Assembly (NCBI GenBank): GCA_036504235.1
Contig: DASXVN010000053.1
Coordinates: 1-64,000 of the forward strand
Length of the DNA: 64,000 nt
Reading direction: 5' to 3'
Source of the DNA: Zipacnadum sp036504235
GTDB lineage: Bacteria; Armatimonadota; Zipacnadia; Zipacnadales; Zipacnadaceae
Part shown: positions 1 through 7,855 of the stretch, one piece after another
Layout: each line of letters starts with the position of its first letter
Numbering within the stretch: position 1 is the stretch's first letter
Notes under the pieces: model-generated
The model's database searches: none
What the model was told of the DNA's origin: nothing
What the model saw: the letters and a program-made list of their open reading frames with translations, nothing else
Translations under genes and position numbers: made by a program

Positions 1-59
1 ACGTCCCCCGCCGTCGCTAACCATGCGTTTCTCGGCGGGGGACGTAGCCCCCGCCCTAC
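1..59 (-). repeat. GTAG-headed palindromic repeat (REP-like), cut by the window edge
   Basis: Arms at 1-13 (ACGTCCCCCGCCG) and 33-45 are perfectly complementary. They are followed by AGCCCCCGCCCTAC (46-59), whose partner arm would lie left of the window. Read on the minus strand it begins GTAGGGCGGGGGCT. The same sequence family occurs complete at 61421-61493 and in short form at 19306-19330. Confidence 0.75.
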
Positions 60-168
60 AGCGGCCAGGACCTCTGAGCGGCTCGCCGGGGTGCAAGGAG
101 GATAATCGCGCGCGGGCGGTGAATGTACCTCCAGAGACGCAGCGAGAAGAGAAAGGGTGGGAAAGCAG

Positions 169-1200
169 ATGGGCGCGGTCGCGAGCCTGGCCCAATGTAT
201 AGAACTGCAAGTGCCCGATCGGCTCCCCGTCTTCTGCCACTCGGAGCGGTTCGACGCCGCCTACTGCAACCTTCCCTACTCTCGCTATGCCACCGAGACC
301 AAGGCCCTGGTGGACTGCCAGGTCCACGCGATTGAGCGTTTTGACTGGGACTGGTCCTGGGTGCACCTGGACGACACGATTGAGCTGGAGTCGTACGGGA
401 TCACCACCACCGACGACCCGACCGAGCCCCGACGGGTGCTGCAGCCGCTGTCCTTCAATGGCGCCACCCTCAACTCCCTGAAACCCGACCTGGTCCTGCG
501 CGGCGAGCGCATTGGCGTCCTGATGGGCGCGCTGACCAGTCTGCGGGCCGCCTTCGGCGATACGCGCTGCATCTGCGGCCGGCTCTCCGGGCCCTACACC
601 CTGCTCTGCCTGCTGTTCGGGCCGGACGCTATCCAGCAGGCCCTGCAGCGCAATTCCTCGCTGCTGCGGGAGGCGCTGGATCTGGCGGCGGAGATGAGCA
701 TCATTCTGGCCGAGGCCCAGGCCGCCGCCGGCGCGCATGCCGTGTGGGTGGATGACCGGCTGGCCTGCTCCGACCTGGTCGATCCGACCGTGTACCGGCG
801 CGTGATTTTGCCTTCCACCCAGCGTCTGCTCAACGATCTGCGCGCCGCCGAGGTCTGGGGGATGTATCACACCGCCGAGAACAACCTGGAGGCGTTGCGG
901 GTGCATGCCGAGGCCGCGCCGGACGTGCTCAGCGTGGGCTCCATGCTTTCCCTGCCCCAGGCGCACGGGGCCGTGGGGCATCAGGTGGCGCTGATGGGCA
1001 ACCTCGACCCGATCCTGCTCCTGACCAAGGCCTGGCCCTCGCAGCTAGCCGCCTACGTGGACAATCTGGTCCGCTACATGAAGACCGGCGGCATGATCCT
1101 GTCCACCTCCGGCCCCCTCCCGGTAGAGGCTCGCGGCCCCAATCTGCATACCATGGTGGACACGGCGCGGAAGATCTGGGATATCGTCGTGGGCCGGTAG
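169..1200 (+). CDS. Uroporphyrinogen decarboxylase (URO-D) superfamily protein, probable methyltransferase-like
   Basis: A 343-residue soluble protein with the overall pattern of the URO-D/MtaA superfamily. An N-terminal segment sets up substrate contacts (FCHSERFDAAYCNLPY), the middle carries the barrel-type GPYTLLCLLFG stretch, and the end has LMGNLDPILLLTKAWP, a typical late URO-D strand. Members either decarboxylate uroporphyrinogen or, more often in such divergent forms, move methyl groups between corrinoids, thiols and methylated substrates. No hemE neighbours are present, so true heme synthesis is unlikely. ATG 169 is preferred: GGGTGGG at 155-161 lies 7 bases upstream, whereas the alternative GTG 157 sits inside that ribosome-binding site. 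It converges on a second URO-D protein at 1347-2483; the specific substrate is unknown. Confidence 0.75.
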   Translation: MGAVASLAQCIELQVPDRLPVFCHSERFDAAYCNLPYSRYATETKALVDCQVHAIERFDWDWSWVHLDDTIELESYGITTTDDPTEPRRVLQPLSFNGATLNSLKPDLVLRGERIGVLMGALTSLRAAFGDTRCICGRLSGPYTLLCLLFGPDAIQQALQRNSSLLREALDLAAEMSIILAEAQAAAGAHAVWVDDRLACSDLVDPTVYRRVILPSTQRLLNDLRAAEVWGMYHTAENNLEALRVHAEAAPDVLSVGSMLSLPQAHGAVGHQVALMGNLDPILLLTKAWPSQLAAYVDNLVRYMKTGGMILSTSGPLPVEARGPNLHTMVDTARKIWDIVVGR

Positions 1201-1207
1201 AACGGCT

Positions 1208-1327
1208 CCTCACCCCCCTGCCCCCTCTCCCTGCGGGCGAGGGGGAGTAAGGGCAACAGCTCGGTCGTTCTCCCCTCTCCTGCGGGCGCTCGTCGGCGAG
1301 CGCCACGGAGAGGGGCCGGGGGTGAGG
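1208..1327. repeat. Compound palindrome of the CCTCACCCCC type between convergent genes
   Basis: Begins CCTCACCCCCC and ends GGGGGTGAGG, so the outer ends are complementary. Inside is a nested hairpin with CCCCTCTCC at 1272-1280 pairing GGAGAGGGG at 1307-1315, plus an inner GGCGCTCG/CGAGCGCC stem. A related copy starts at 17645. It fills the gap between two convergent genes and could also act as a bidirectional transcript end. Confidence 0.65.
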
Positions 1328-1346
1328 CCCGGCAGCCACCGACCCT

Positions 1347-2483
1347 CTAGTACCCCCCGTACTTCCGTCCAGCCTCCACCATCGCGAAAATGTTCTCGTC
1401 CGGCGTCCAGTAGGGCGTCTGGTCTCCTACCCCTAGGATGAAGCCCCCGCCCGCCTTGGCGTCGTTCATGCAGCGCTGCACGTCCGCCTCCACGTCGGCG
1501 GGCGTCCCGCGGAGCATGACGGTGATGGAGTTGACGTTGCCGCGCAGGGAGAGGCGGTCGCCCAGGGTGCGCTTGACCTCGCCGAGGTCCACGTTGCCGG
1601 TGGGGGGGCTCTCCAGGGCGTCCATGCCATCCACCCCGGCGTCCGCGAGCATCTCCAGCGCCTGCCGTGACTTGCCGCACATGTGGTATTGCAGCGGCAC
1701 GTCGGCGCGGCGGGTCTCGGCGGCGATCGCGGCCACGAAATCCAGGATGTACTCGCGGAGATAGGTCGGCGAGAAGACGGACATGGAGGTATGCGAGCCG
1801 CCCATGCCGATGGAGTCCGCCACGTCGCGGTGTTGGCTGAGGAACGACCGCAGCAGGGCGACGCTGTAGCGCGTGTGCTCGGCGAACAGGTCGTGCATCA
1901 GGGCGGGGTGGTCCATCAGGTCATAGAGCGCCGTCTGGGGCCCGCCGCGCAGGTGCGACCACCAGTCAAAGGGCGTCTCCATCCAGAACCCGCAGTGCCC
2001 GGCGTCCCCGACGTACTGCCAATCGTCTAGATAGCCGCTGAAGTCCTTGGTCTCCGGGTGGGCGAGCGTGTCCAGCACCGCGTCGCGCTGGGCCACGGGG
2101 TCGGCGACCTGGCCCGAGAGCATGGCCAGCGACTCGGTCCGCGTCAGCCGGTTGAGCCCCACCAGGTCTCCGTGCGAGGTCTGCGTGACCGTGCGGTATA
2201 CCACCTCGTCCGCCGATTCGCTGACCGGCTCAATGACGACCGGCGGGTCCTCCGGGGCCGGCCCCTCCGCGGAGTGCAGGAAGACAACCGCGCCGAAGTG
2301 CTTCTCCACGTCGCAGCGAGCGTGGTTCAGGTTGCGCTTCTCGTGCCAGAAGTACTCGATATAGGTCAGCCCGGACAGGCGCACCGGGACCATCTCGGAC
2401 ACGCCGGTGGTCACCGGCACGGCGTCCGGCTGCTGGTTGCGCAGGGCGGTGATAAGGCGCTGCTTGGGGGTCATGGGGTCCAC
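1347..2483 (-). CDS. Uroporphyrinogen decarboxylase-family protein (MtaA-like methyltransferase fold)
   Basis: A 378-residue URO-D family protein. It opens with MTPKQRLITALRNQQPDAVP, close to the usual family start (kerfl.al.g...Dr.Pv). A late QYHMCGKS segment resembles the His-x-Cys zinc motif of cobalamin- and coenzyme M-type methyltransferases, followed by MDALE and GNVNS strands. These features favour a zinc-dependent methyl transferase over heme decarboxylation; the substrate cannot be read from sequence. The gene lies 16 bases downstream of the large ATPase gene on the same strand, so the two are probably co-transcribed. A second in-frame ATG three codons in is an equally possible start. 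Confidence 0.78.
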   Translation of the reverse strand: MDPMTPKQRLITALRNQQPDAVPVTTGVSEMVPVRLSGLTYIEYFWHEKRNLNHARCDVEKHFGAVVFLHSAEGPAPEDPPVVIEPVSESADEVVYRTVTQTSHGDLVGLNRLTRTESLAMLSGQVADPVAQRDAVLDTLAHPETKDFSGYLDDWQYVGDAGHCGFWMETPFDWWSHLRGGPQTALYDLMDHPALMHDLFAEHTRYSVALLRSFLSQHRDVADSIGMGGSHTSMSVFSPTYLREYILDFVAAIAAETRRADVPLQYHMCGKSRQALEMLADAGVDGMDALESPPTGNVDLGEVKRTLGDRLSLRGNVNSITVMLRGTPADVEADVQRCMNDAKAGGGFILGVGDQTPYWTPDENIFAMVEAGRKYGGY

Positions 2484-2499
2484 GGGGGAAGGCCTCCTG

Positions 2500-5400
2500 C
2501 TAGTCGTCCTCGATGCGGAAGATGTCCTCGTCGTCGGTCTCGCCGCCGGCGGCCATCCACTGGCTGAATAGCCGCTGGGCCTCCTCGTGGGTGAGGGTGC
2601 GGCCCTCCAGGGCGCGGCGCAGGTCGCCGAGGCTGCGCGGGGCGACCATCTTACCGGCCAGGATACGGTTGAGGTGGGAGAGCACCTCGTCGGTGAAGAC
2701 CTGCATGATTTCGCGGGGCGAGGGCTCCTCGGACAACTCCGCGGCGGCCTCCAGACGGGCGCTCAGGTCGCGGCGGTAGGGCATGGCGGCTGCGTACTCG
2801 CGGACCTTCTGGCGGAACTCGGGCTGCGTGAGCACCGCCAGGTACTCCTCCAGCCCCTGGGTGATCGCGCCCAGCAGGTCCTCAGCGGGGGGCAGGGTCA
2901 ACTCCTGGCCCAGGCGCAGGCCGCACTGCGGGCAGGTCGGCTGCCGGGTCAGCGCGTTGGCCAGGTCCGGGAAGGAGCAGCGCAGGGCGGCGTAGTTCTC
3001 GATCATCTCGCCGACTCGCGCCAGGTCGTGGGTGATGGTGACCTCCAGCGGCTGGAGCTGCGCCAGGGCGCGGTACTCCGGCGTGGCCTTGACCGCGCGG
3101 AACTGCTCAAAAGCGGTGTTGCGGTGCACCCGGCTGTGCCAGGCCAGGTAGCGGCGTTGGTAGGTGGTCAGGAAGATCTGCAGGTGGCGGTGGAAAGTAA
3201 CCTGGTCCTCGACCAGCGCCTCCCCGCGCCCGATGACCTCCTGCAGCGTCTCGCGCCGCCCGCCCAACTCCGGCAGGTTCACGGAGGCCAGGTCGGGGCT
3301 CTCGATGTATTGCTGGGCCGCGACGACCTCCGCGGCGCCGCTCTCCAGGAAGGTCTCCAGGCGGTCCAGCCGCCGGAGCAGGCCGCTGAGCATGGCCACC
3401 CCCTGGCCCTCCTGCAGGTGCGGCTCCAGCCAGGTGATGAACTCGGCCAGGCCCTCTGCGGCGGGCAATTCCGGCCGCAGGTGCGCGTAGAAATCCTCGG
3501 CGGCTTCCAGGTCGCCCCGCGACTCGCGCCACAGAGTCTCCGGCTGCCCCAGGGCCTCCCGCAACTCGGTCAGGCGCCGGCGCATCCCGGCCAGCCGCTC
3601 CTGCTCGCCGCCGCGGCGCTCCAGCAGCGACTCCCAGACGGCCGACTGCTCCAGGTGGCCCGGAGTGGTAATCCCCCGGCTCAGCACCACGCGCGACACG
3701 CGGCTGAGCACCTGCCAGCCGCTCCAGGGGAGCAGCGCCGGGCGCGCCACGTAGTGGACTTTCTGGGCAAAGGGCGTCAGCTTCTCGGTGGCGGGGAGCG
3801 CCTGGCGCTCCTCATTGTAGGCCTCCAGCAGACCCAGGCGGACCAGCACCGCCAGGGTCAGCTCAAATAGCTCCGGGGGCAGTCCCAGCGCGGACTTGAT
3901 GAGGTGCTGGGCGAGGTCCGCGCAGGACAGCAGCCGGCCGCGCTCCTGCTCGGCGGCCTGATCGCGCTGGCGGATGCGGCCCATGACCTCCTCGACCACG
4001 CGCCCGGTCGCCGCCACCTGCCACTGGCCCTCGCGCACCGAGACCAGCCCCAGCGGCAGCAGCACGCTTTCGGCCAGCGCGTCCAGTTCATCGTCCGCGC
4101 CGCGCGCCGCGTGCAGGGGCATGATCAGCCGGTCCACCAGCAGGTCAATCTGCTGCCGCGAGGTCAGCGGGTGCCGCGGGGCCAGGGCCGGGAACTCCGG
4201 GAAAAGCCGCAGCAGCGCCGGCTGGGCCAGGCGGGAAACGGTGGTGGTCCAGTCGCCCTTGACCACCGACAGATCGGCGGCGGTGGCGACCAGCTCATCG
4301 GTACCGTAGACCACGCCCTCATAGTAGGCGCTCTGGGCGATGGCCCGCACCGCGTTGTCCAGGGCCAGACGCTCCTCCAGCAGCCGCCCGCGCCAGGCGG
4401 CCTGCATCTCCCCGTCCGGGGCCGGTTGGCGCAGCAGTTCATGGCAGGCGGCGCAATGCTTGATGGTGTCCAGCTCCGAGGGGGTCAGCGGCCGGGGAAT
4501 CCAGGCCAGCACCGCCCAGGCCCAGCGGGTCGCGGGCAGGCCCGGAGCCAGCGTCTGCCAGGCGGTATTCTGGTTGCCGGGCGCGCCCATCTGGCCCAGC
4601 AGGAGGTAGCAGTCCTCGGGGTTTCCGGGGTCGGCGGCCTCCTGGCAATAGGCGGCGATCTCCGGGGCGCGCAGGGTAGAGAAGTTGACTACCTGCACCT
4701 GCACCGCGCGGAGCGAGTTCTCCCAGTTCACCTCATACGGCTGGGGCCGGACCAGCTCGGCCAGCGGGAAAGAGGGGCTGTCGGAGGCGGCCACCACGCG
4801 CCGCCAGAGCCGCGCGTCATCGTCGGCCAGGCCCTGCTTGACCGCGCTCAGCCGCTGGCGCACCAGTTCGGTGAGGTTGGTCTGGACCTCCAGGACGTAC
4901 AGGGAGCTGTCCGGGTCGGGCCCCCGGCGCACATCCACGTAGCTGCCCATCAGCCGCAGCGTCTCCAGCAGATCGGCGGCGGCCGCGGGCTTGAGACGCG
5001 GCCCGCCGGACTCGTTCGGGCCTAACAGTTCGGCCAGCAGGCTGACCGGCGCGGTGACCCCGGCCAGTCTCATCACCAGCAGCGAGGCGACCAGGTCCAG
5101 CGCCGCCTCCGGATTCTCCGGGGCGAGCTGGTTCACGTTCTTGCGGTAGAAATCGAGGGCCTCGCGGAAGTACGGCGCGGCCTGCGGGTGCATCAGCGCC
5201 AGCGGCTCCAGATAGCCGCAGACCTCCGCCGGCCCCAGCAGCCGAGTGGCGTCGCGCTGGGCAAAGTCCCGCAGTCCGCCGCGCCCCGCCGGGGCCAGGA
5301 AGAACTGCAGCACCGCGTCGGCCTGGCCCAGGTAGCGCCGGCCCATGGCCTCCAGGGATTTCTCGGTGAGCGGGTGCAGCGGGTAGGAGTGGCGCAGGTC

Positions 5401-6522
5401 CTCCTCGCTGAAGCTGGGCGTCCCGAAGGCGGCCTGGTAGCGGGCGTAGGTGTCGGCAATCAGCGTCGCGCGGCCCCGGTCGCCGTCGGTGAAGCGCAGC
5501 GCCTGGTGGGCGACCTTGCGCACCGGCTCGGAGGACAGCGAAACGCGGGTCACATACAGCGAGCGGAGGTTGCCCAGCAGGTACGGCTCGACGTCGCCGA
5601 GTTCCTCCAGGCTCTCCTCCAGCACTCCGACCGTGCTCACCGGCTCCAGCCGCGAGCGCTGGCCCAGGAACTCCAGGAAAGCGTAATCGTCGTGGGAGGC
5701 CTTGGGTCCGGCGGCGGCGAGGAAGCCGGAGAGGTCGTCCAGCATCCACACCACCCCGCCACAGCCGGCCTGCGGCAGAATCTGCAGCAGGCGCGAGAGC
5801 CGCTCGGTGCGCGACTGGCGGAAGTCCAGGGGGTAGCCGATCTGCCGGGCCACGGTTTGCGCCGCCGTGATGGCCTCCTGGGGCCGGCGCTGGCGGAGCT
5901 GCTCCCAACTGCTGAAGCCGCCGATGTGGGCGCGCACGTGCTCGTTTAGCTCGTCGCGATAGCGGGGCAGGGCGTGGCGCTCAATCAGGTCCAGCGCGTA
6001 CGACTCGCCGGAGAGCGGCAGGTTGACGCCGTAGCGGCCGCGGGCCAGCTCGCGCTCGGTGCGGTCAAAAACGATGTTCTCCAGGCGCTCCTCCTGGCCG
6101 CGGTGCTCCTCCAGGGGCACCGGCACGATCAGGAGGTTGCCCGCGGGGCGCAACGACTGGTGCAGGGCGGTAAACTGGGGATGGCCCTCCAAAAACAGCG
6201 GCCAGACCTGGGGGTACTCGCAGAGCAGGGCCAGGACCGAGAGCAGGTGAGACTTGCCGCAGCGGGGCGGCCCCTGGAGCAGTGCCGCGGCGCCCGCGCT
6301 CCCCGTGGCCAGCAGGGGCGGGAGCAGCGACCGCAGGGCGGCCTCCACCTCGTCGCCCTGGGCCACATAGCGCCCCACCAGCGCCGCCACCTGCTCGCGG
6401 CTCACCAGTGACAGCCCCTCGGTCTCCCGGTCCAGCGCCGCCCGCAGCGGCTCCAGGTCGGTGAGACTGAGACTGGTCAGACTGGTCTGGATTTCCAGAA
6501 CCTCGCCAAGCGTCAGGGACAA
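2500..6522 (-). CDS. Large orphan P-loop ATPase, DUF6079/PglY-like
   Basis: A 1340-residue soluble protein. Walker A is GPPRCGKSH at about residues 84-92; a probable Walker B, VVWMLDDL, lies near 257-264. A long helical middle follows, then a CPQC zinc-ribbon half near 1197-1200, and a very acidic tail ending FRIEDD. This layout (N-terminal AAA-like module, more than 1000 helical residues, late CxxC) resembles DUF6079 and BREX PglY/BrxC ATPases, but I cannot confirm family membership. No PglZ, methylase, nuclease or helicase partner is nearby. I chose TTG at 6520-6522, with GAGGAAG just upstream. A longer frame to 6714 would run through the divergent trp promoter and leader and has no domain-like sequence. 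It is probably co-transcribed with the downstream URO-D gene. Confidence 0.7.
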   Translation of the reverse strand: MSLTLGEVLEIQTSLTSLSLTDLEPLRAALDRETEGLSLVSREQVAALVGRYVAQGDEVEAALRSLLPPLLATGSAGAAALLQGPPRCGKSHLLSVLALLCEYPQVWPLFLEGHPQFTALHQSLRPAGNLLIVPVPLEEHRGQEERLENIVFDRTERELARGRYGVNLPLSGESYALDLIERHALPRYRDELNEHVRAHIGGFSSWEQLRQRRPQEAITAAQTVARQIGYPLDFRQSRTERLSRLLQILPQAGCGGVVWMLDDLSGFLAAAGPKASHDDYAFLEFLGQRSRLEPVSTVGVLEESLEELGDVEPYLLGNLRSLYVTRVSLSSEPVRKVAHQALRFTDGDRGRATLIADTYARYQAAFGTPSFSEEDLRHSYPLHPLTEKSLEAMGRRYLGQADAVLQFFLAPAGRGGLRDFAQRDATRLLGPAEVCGYLEPLALMHPQAAPYFREALDFYRKNVNQLAPENPEAALDLVASLLVMRLAGVTAPVSLLAELLGPNESGGPRLKPAAAADLLETLRLMGSYVDVRRGPDPDSSLYVLEVQTNLTELVRQRLSAVKQGLADDDARLWRRVVAASDSPSFPLAELVRPQPYEVNWENSLRAVQVQVVNFSTLRAPEIAAYCQEAADPGNPEDCYLLLGQMGAPGNQNTAWQTLAPGLPATRWAWAVLAWIPRPLTPSELDTIKHCAACHELLRQPAPDGEMQAAWRGRLLEERLALDNAVRAIAQSAYYEGVVYGTDELVATAADLSVVKGDWTTTVSRLAQPALLRLFPEFPALAPRHPLTSRQQIDLLVDRLIMPLHAARGADDELDALAESVLLPLGLVSVREGQWQVAATGRVVEEVMGRIRQRDQAAEQERGRLLSCADLAQHLIKSALGLPPELFELTLAVLVRLGLLEAYNEERQALPATEKLTPFAQKVHYVARPALLPWSGWQVLSRVSRVVLSRGITTPGHLEQSAVWESLLERRGGEQERLAGMRRRLTELREALGQPETLWRESRGDLEAAEDFYAHLRPELPAAEGLAEFITWLEPHLQEGQGVAMLSGLLRRLDRLETFLESGAAEVVAAQQYIESPDLASVNLPELGGRRETLQEVIGRGEALVEDQVTFHRHLQIFLTTYQRRYLAWHSRVHRNTAFEQFRAVKATPEYRALAQLQPLEVTITHDLARVGEMIENYAALRCSFPDLANALTRQPTCPQCGLRLGQELTLPPAEDLLGAITQGLEEYLAVLTQPEFRQKVREYAAAMPYRRDLSARLEAAAELSEEPSPREIMQVFTDEVLSHLNRILAGKMVAPRSLGDLRRALEGRTLTHEEAQRLFSQWMAAGGETDDEDIFRIEDD

Positions 6523-6660
6523 AACAATACTTCCTCGCGCGCAAAATTGATGCGGAGCCCCCCCGACGGCGGGGCGGACTCCTTCCGGCTGACTACTATT
6601 CTCGCCCCCCGGTCGGAACACCTGCCCGAAGAAAGTATGCGGAAAGTGGCCGCCGACCCC

Positions 6661-6689
6661 TTGACAGCCGGCGCGTCGGTCGCTACTAT
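6661..6689 (+). promoter_or_regulatory. trp operon promoter, sigma-70 type
   Basis: A perfect TTGACA at 6661-6666 and TACTAT at 6684-6689 are separated by 17 bases. Transcription should start near 6696, leaving only about 9 bases before the leader-peptide ATG at 6705. It diverges from the ATPase gene. Confidence 0.85.
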
Positions 6690-6704
6690 GGGCCGCGAGG
6701 TACA

Positions 6705-6755
6705 ATGAAGACACAGGCAGTCGTCAATTTCTTTTGCTGGTGGTGGCGCCGCTAA
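6705..6755 (+). CDS. trpL: trp operon leader peptide with three consecutive Trp codons
   Basis: A 16-residue reading frame, MKTQAVVNFFCWWWRR, ending TAA at 6753-6755, with GAGG at 6697-6700 as ribosome-binding site. The three tandem TGG codons (6738-6746) lie just upstream of mutually exclusive RNA structures and a terminator, and trpE follows. This is the classical ribosome-stalling sensor for charged tRNA-Trp. With tryptophan short, the ribosome stalls on WWW and leaves 6763-6773 free to form the antiterminator. With tryptophan plentiful, it runs to the stop codon, covers that arm, and the terminator forms. The peptide itself probably has no other role. The predicted 5' untranslated region is unusually short for an attenuator leader. 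Confidence 0.9.
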   Translation: MKTQAVVNFFCWWWRR

Positions 6756-6762
6756 ATAATTA

Positions 6763-6834
6763 GTGGGCCTGCTACCCTGCCTGATTCCTGATCCACCAAC
6801 CCAAGTCGTAATCCGAGGCCATGAGCAGACCCAC
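6763..6834 (+). promoter_or_regulatory. trp attenuator: antiterminator pairing
   Basis: GTGGGCCTGCT (6763-6773) can pair with AGCAGACCCAC (6824-6834), 10 of 11 positions. The downstream arm overlaps the 5' arm and loop of the terminator (6818-6826), so the structures exclude each other. CCACCA at 6793-6798 can also pair with the TGGTGG of the leader Trp codons, as strands 1 and 2 do in enteric attenuators. Confidence 0.82.
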
Positions 6835-6853
6835 ACCAGCTCATGGCTTTTTT
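6818..6853 (+). terminator. trp attenuator intrinsic terminator
   Basis: GCCATGAGC (6818-6826) and GCTCATGGC (6839-6847) form a perfect 9-bp stem with a 12-base loop, followed by six T (6848-6853). A terminated leader RNA would be about 158 nucleotides. Confidence 0.9.
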
Positions 6854-7033
6854 GCGTTTCCGGAATCACTCACCGTCTCCCGTGGTCCTAGTCAAAACAG
6901 CAGAGCCGTACCCAAGTGGTAGCTCCGGGTCGAGCGCGCCAGCGTTCCTTTCATCTGCAGAGAGGAAATCGACCGGCGGTAGGGGAAGCTGAGGCTGAAC
7001 CGAACACGGAACTGGAGAGTTCCGTCCGCCTGG

Positions 7034-7118
7034 AGGATAGGGGCCTAGTGGTCCTGGGCCGAGAGGCCCCTATCCTCAGGGAGTTCATCGCGAACCTGCG
7101 GTTCGCGTCGCGAACTCC
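7034..7118 (+). promoter_or_regulatory. Two strong hairpins in the operon leader between attenuator and first gene
   Basis: The gene-free stretch 6756-7144 holds the attenuator and then these hairpins. Hairpin 1 has perfect 13-bp arms at 7034-7046 and 7066-7078. Hairpin 2 has CGCGAACC (7089-7096) pairing GGTTCGCG (7100-7107) over a TGC loop, extended by GGAGTTC/GAACTCC at 7080-7086 and 7112-7118. Neither has a U-tract, so they are not ordinary terminators. The ribosome-binding site of the next gene (7129-7133) lies 10 bases beyond. RNA stabilisation, processing or translational control are possible; nothing here identifies a known riboswitch. Confidence 0.6.
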
Positions 7119-7144
7119 ACTACGCCACGGAGGTACACGCAATT

Positions 7145-7780
7145 ATGACCAAGACCGCTGGAATGATCTTTTTCATCATGGCCGCACTGGTACTAGGCCT
7201 CGCCATCGCCAACTACACCGGGCAGTTCACGGCGGCGGCCGGGGTCGCCGAGCAGTACCGTGATACCGGGCTCAACACCACCGACTTGCGCTTCGCGATG
7301 GGCGAGTCCTTTGTGATCCAGCTCGTCATAGTCGGCATCCTGGGCATCCTGGGCTGGTTCCTGTTTGGCTCGGAGACCGAGCAGGTCATGTACCTGGTCA
7401 TCACCGGCCTGATTGTCGTGGGCTCTGTGGTGGTTCGGCTGACGCCCTTGCTGCCGCTGAACATGGCTCGCCTGTCGCCGGTGTCGGCCTTCTACGGGGC
7501 GCAGGTGGAGTTCCAGATGAGCGCGGACGACACGATGTTCTATCTGACCTTGCCGCGCGATACGAATTACCGCGTGGCCCGCCTCGGGAAAGATCTGCCC
7601 GAGAAGGACGGGCATGTGCTGCTCGACTTTCACAAAGATCAGGCGCTGGCCAGCGCCTATGCGCGCAGCAAAGTGCCCGTGACTGTCGTGGGCACGGTGA
7701 CCGGCACGCGTACTCTGGTCCGAGAAAGAGAAATCTTCCTGGTGCCCCGGGTCAAGGTGTACCAGGTATCCAGCAAGTAG
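7145..7780 (+). CDS. Unknown three-helix membrane protein, first gene of the trp operon
   Basis: A 211-residue protein I do not recognise. Hydrophobic segments lie near residues 5-25, 57-76 and 80-103. A soluble C-terminal half follows with strand-rich sequence (FQMSADDTMFYLTLP, LLDFHKDQ, VPVTVVGTVTGTRTL) that may form a small beta domain. GGAGG at 7129-7133 precedes the ATG by 11 bases. It lies between the trp attenuator and trpE (75-base gap), so it should be expressed under tryptophan control. There is no sign of a Trp transporter family; it may simply be carried by the operon, or be a membrane factor linked to tryptophan supply. Confidence 0.7.
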   Translation: MTKTAGMIFFIMAALVLGLAIANYTGQFTAAAGVAEQYRDTGLNTTDLRFAMGESFVIQLVIVGILGILGWFLFGSETEQVMYLVITGLIVVGSVVVRLTPLLPLNMARLSPVSAFYGAQVEFQMSADDTMFYLTLPRDTNYRVARLGKDLPEKDGHVLLDFHKDQALASAYARSKVPVTVVGTVTGTRTLVREREIFLVPRVKVYQVSSK

Positions 7781-7855
7781 GCCGGCGGGCCTCCGGGCCC
7801 CTCTGGGGGACAATCCGTTCTCGCCCTGCCGGCCTCCCGAACAAGGACTGAGGCA

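Noticed and set aside
6523..6714. N-terminal extension of the orphan ATPase to 6714
   Set aside because: It would overlap the consensus trp promoter and the trpL start codon, has no family-like sequence, and the TTG at 6520-6522 has a good ribosome-binding site.
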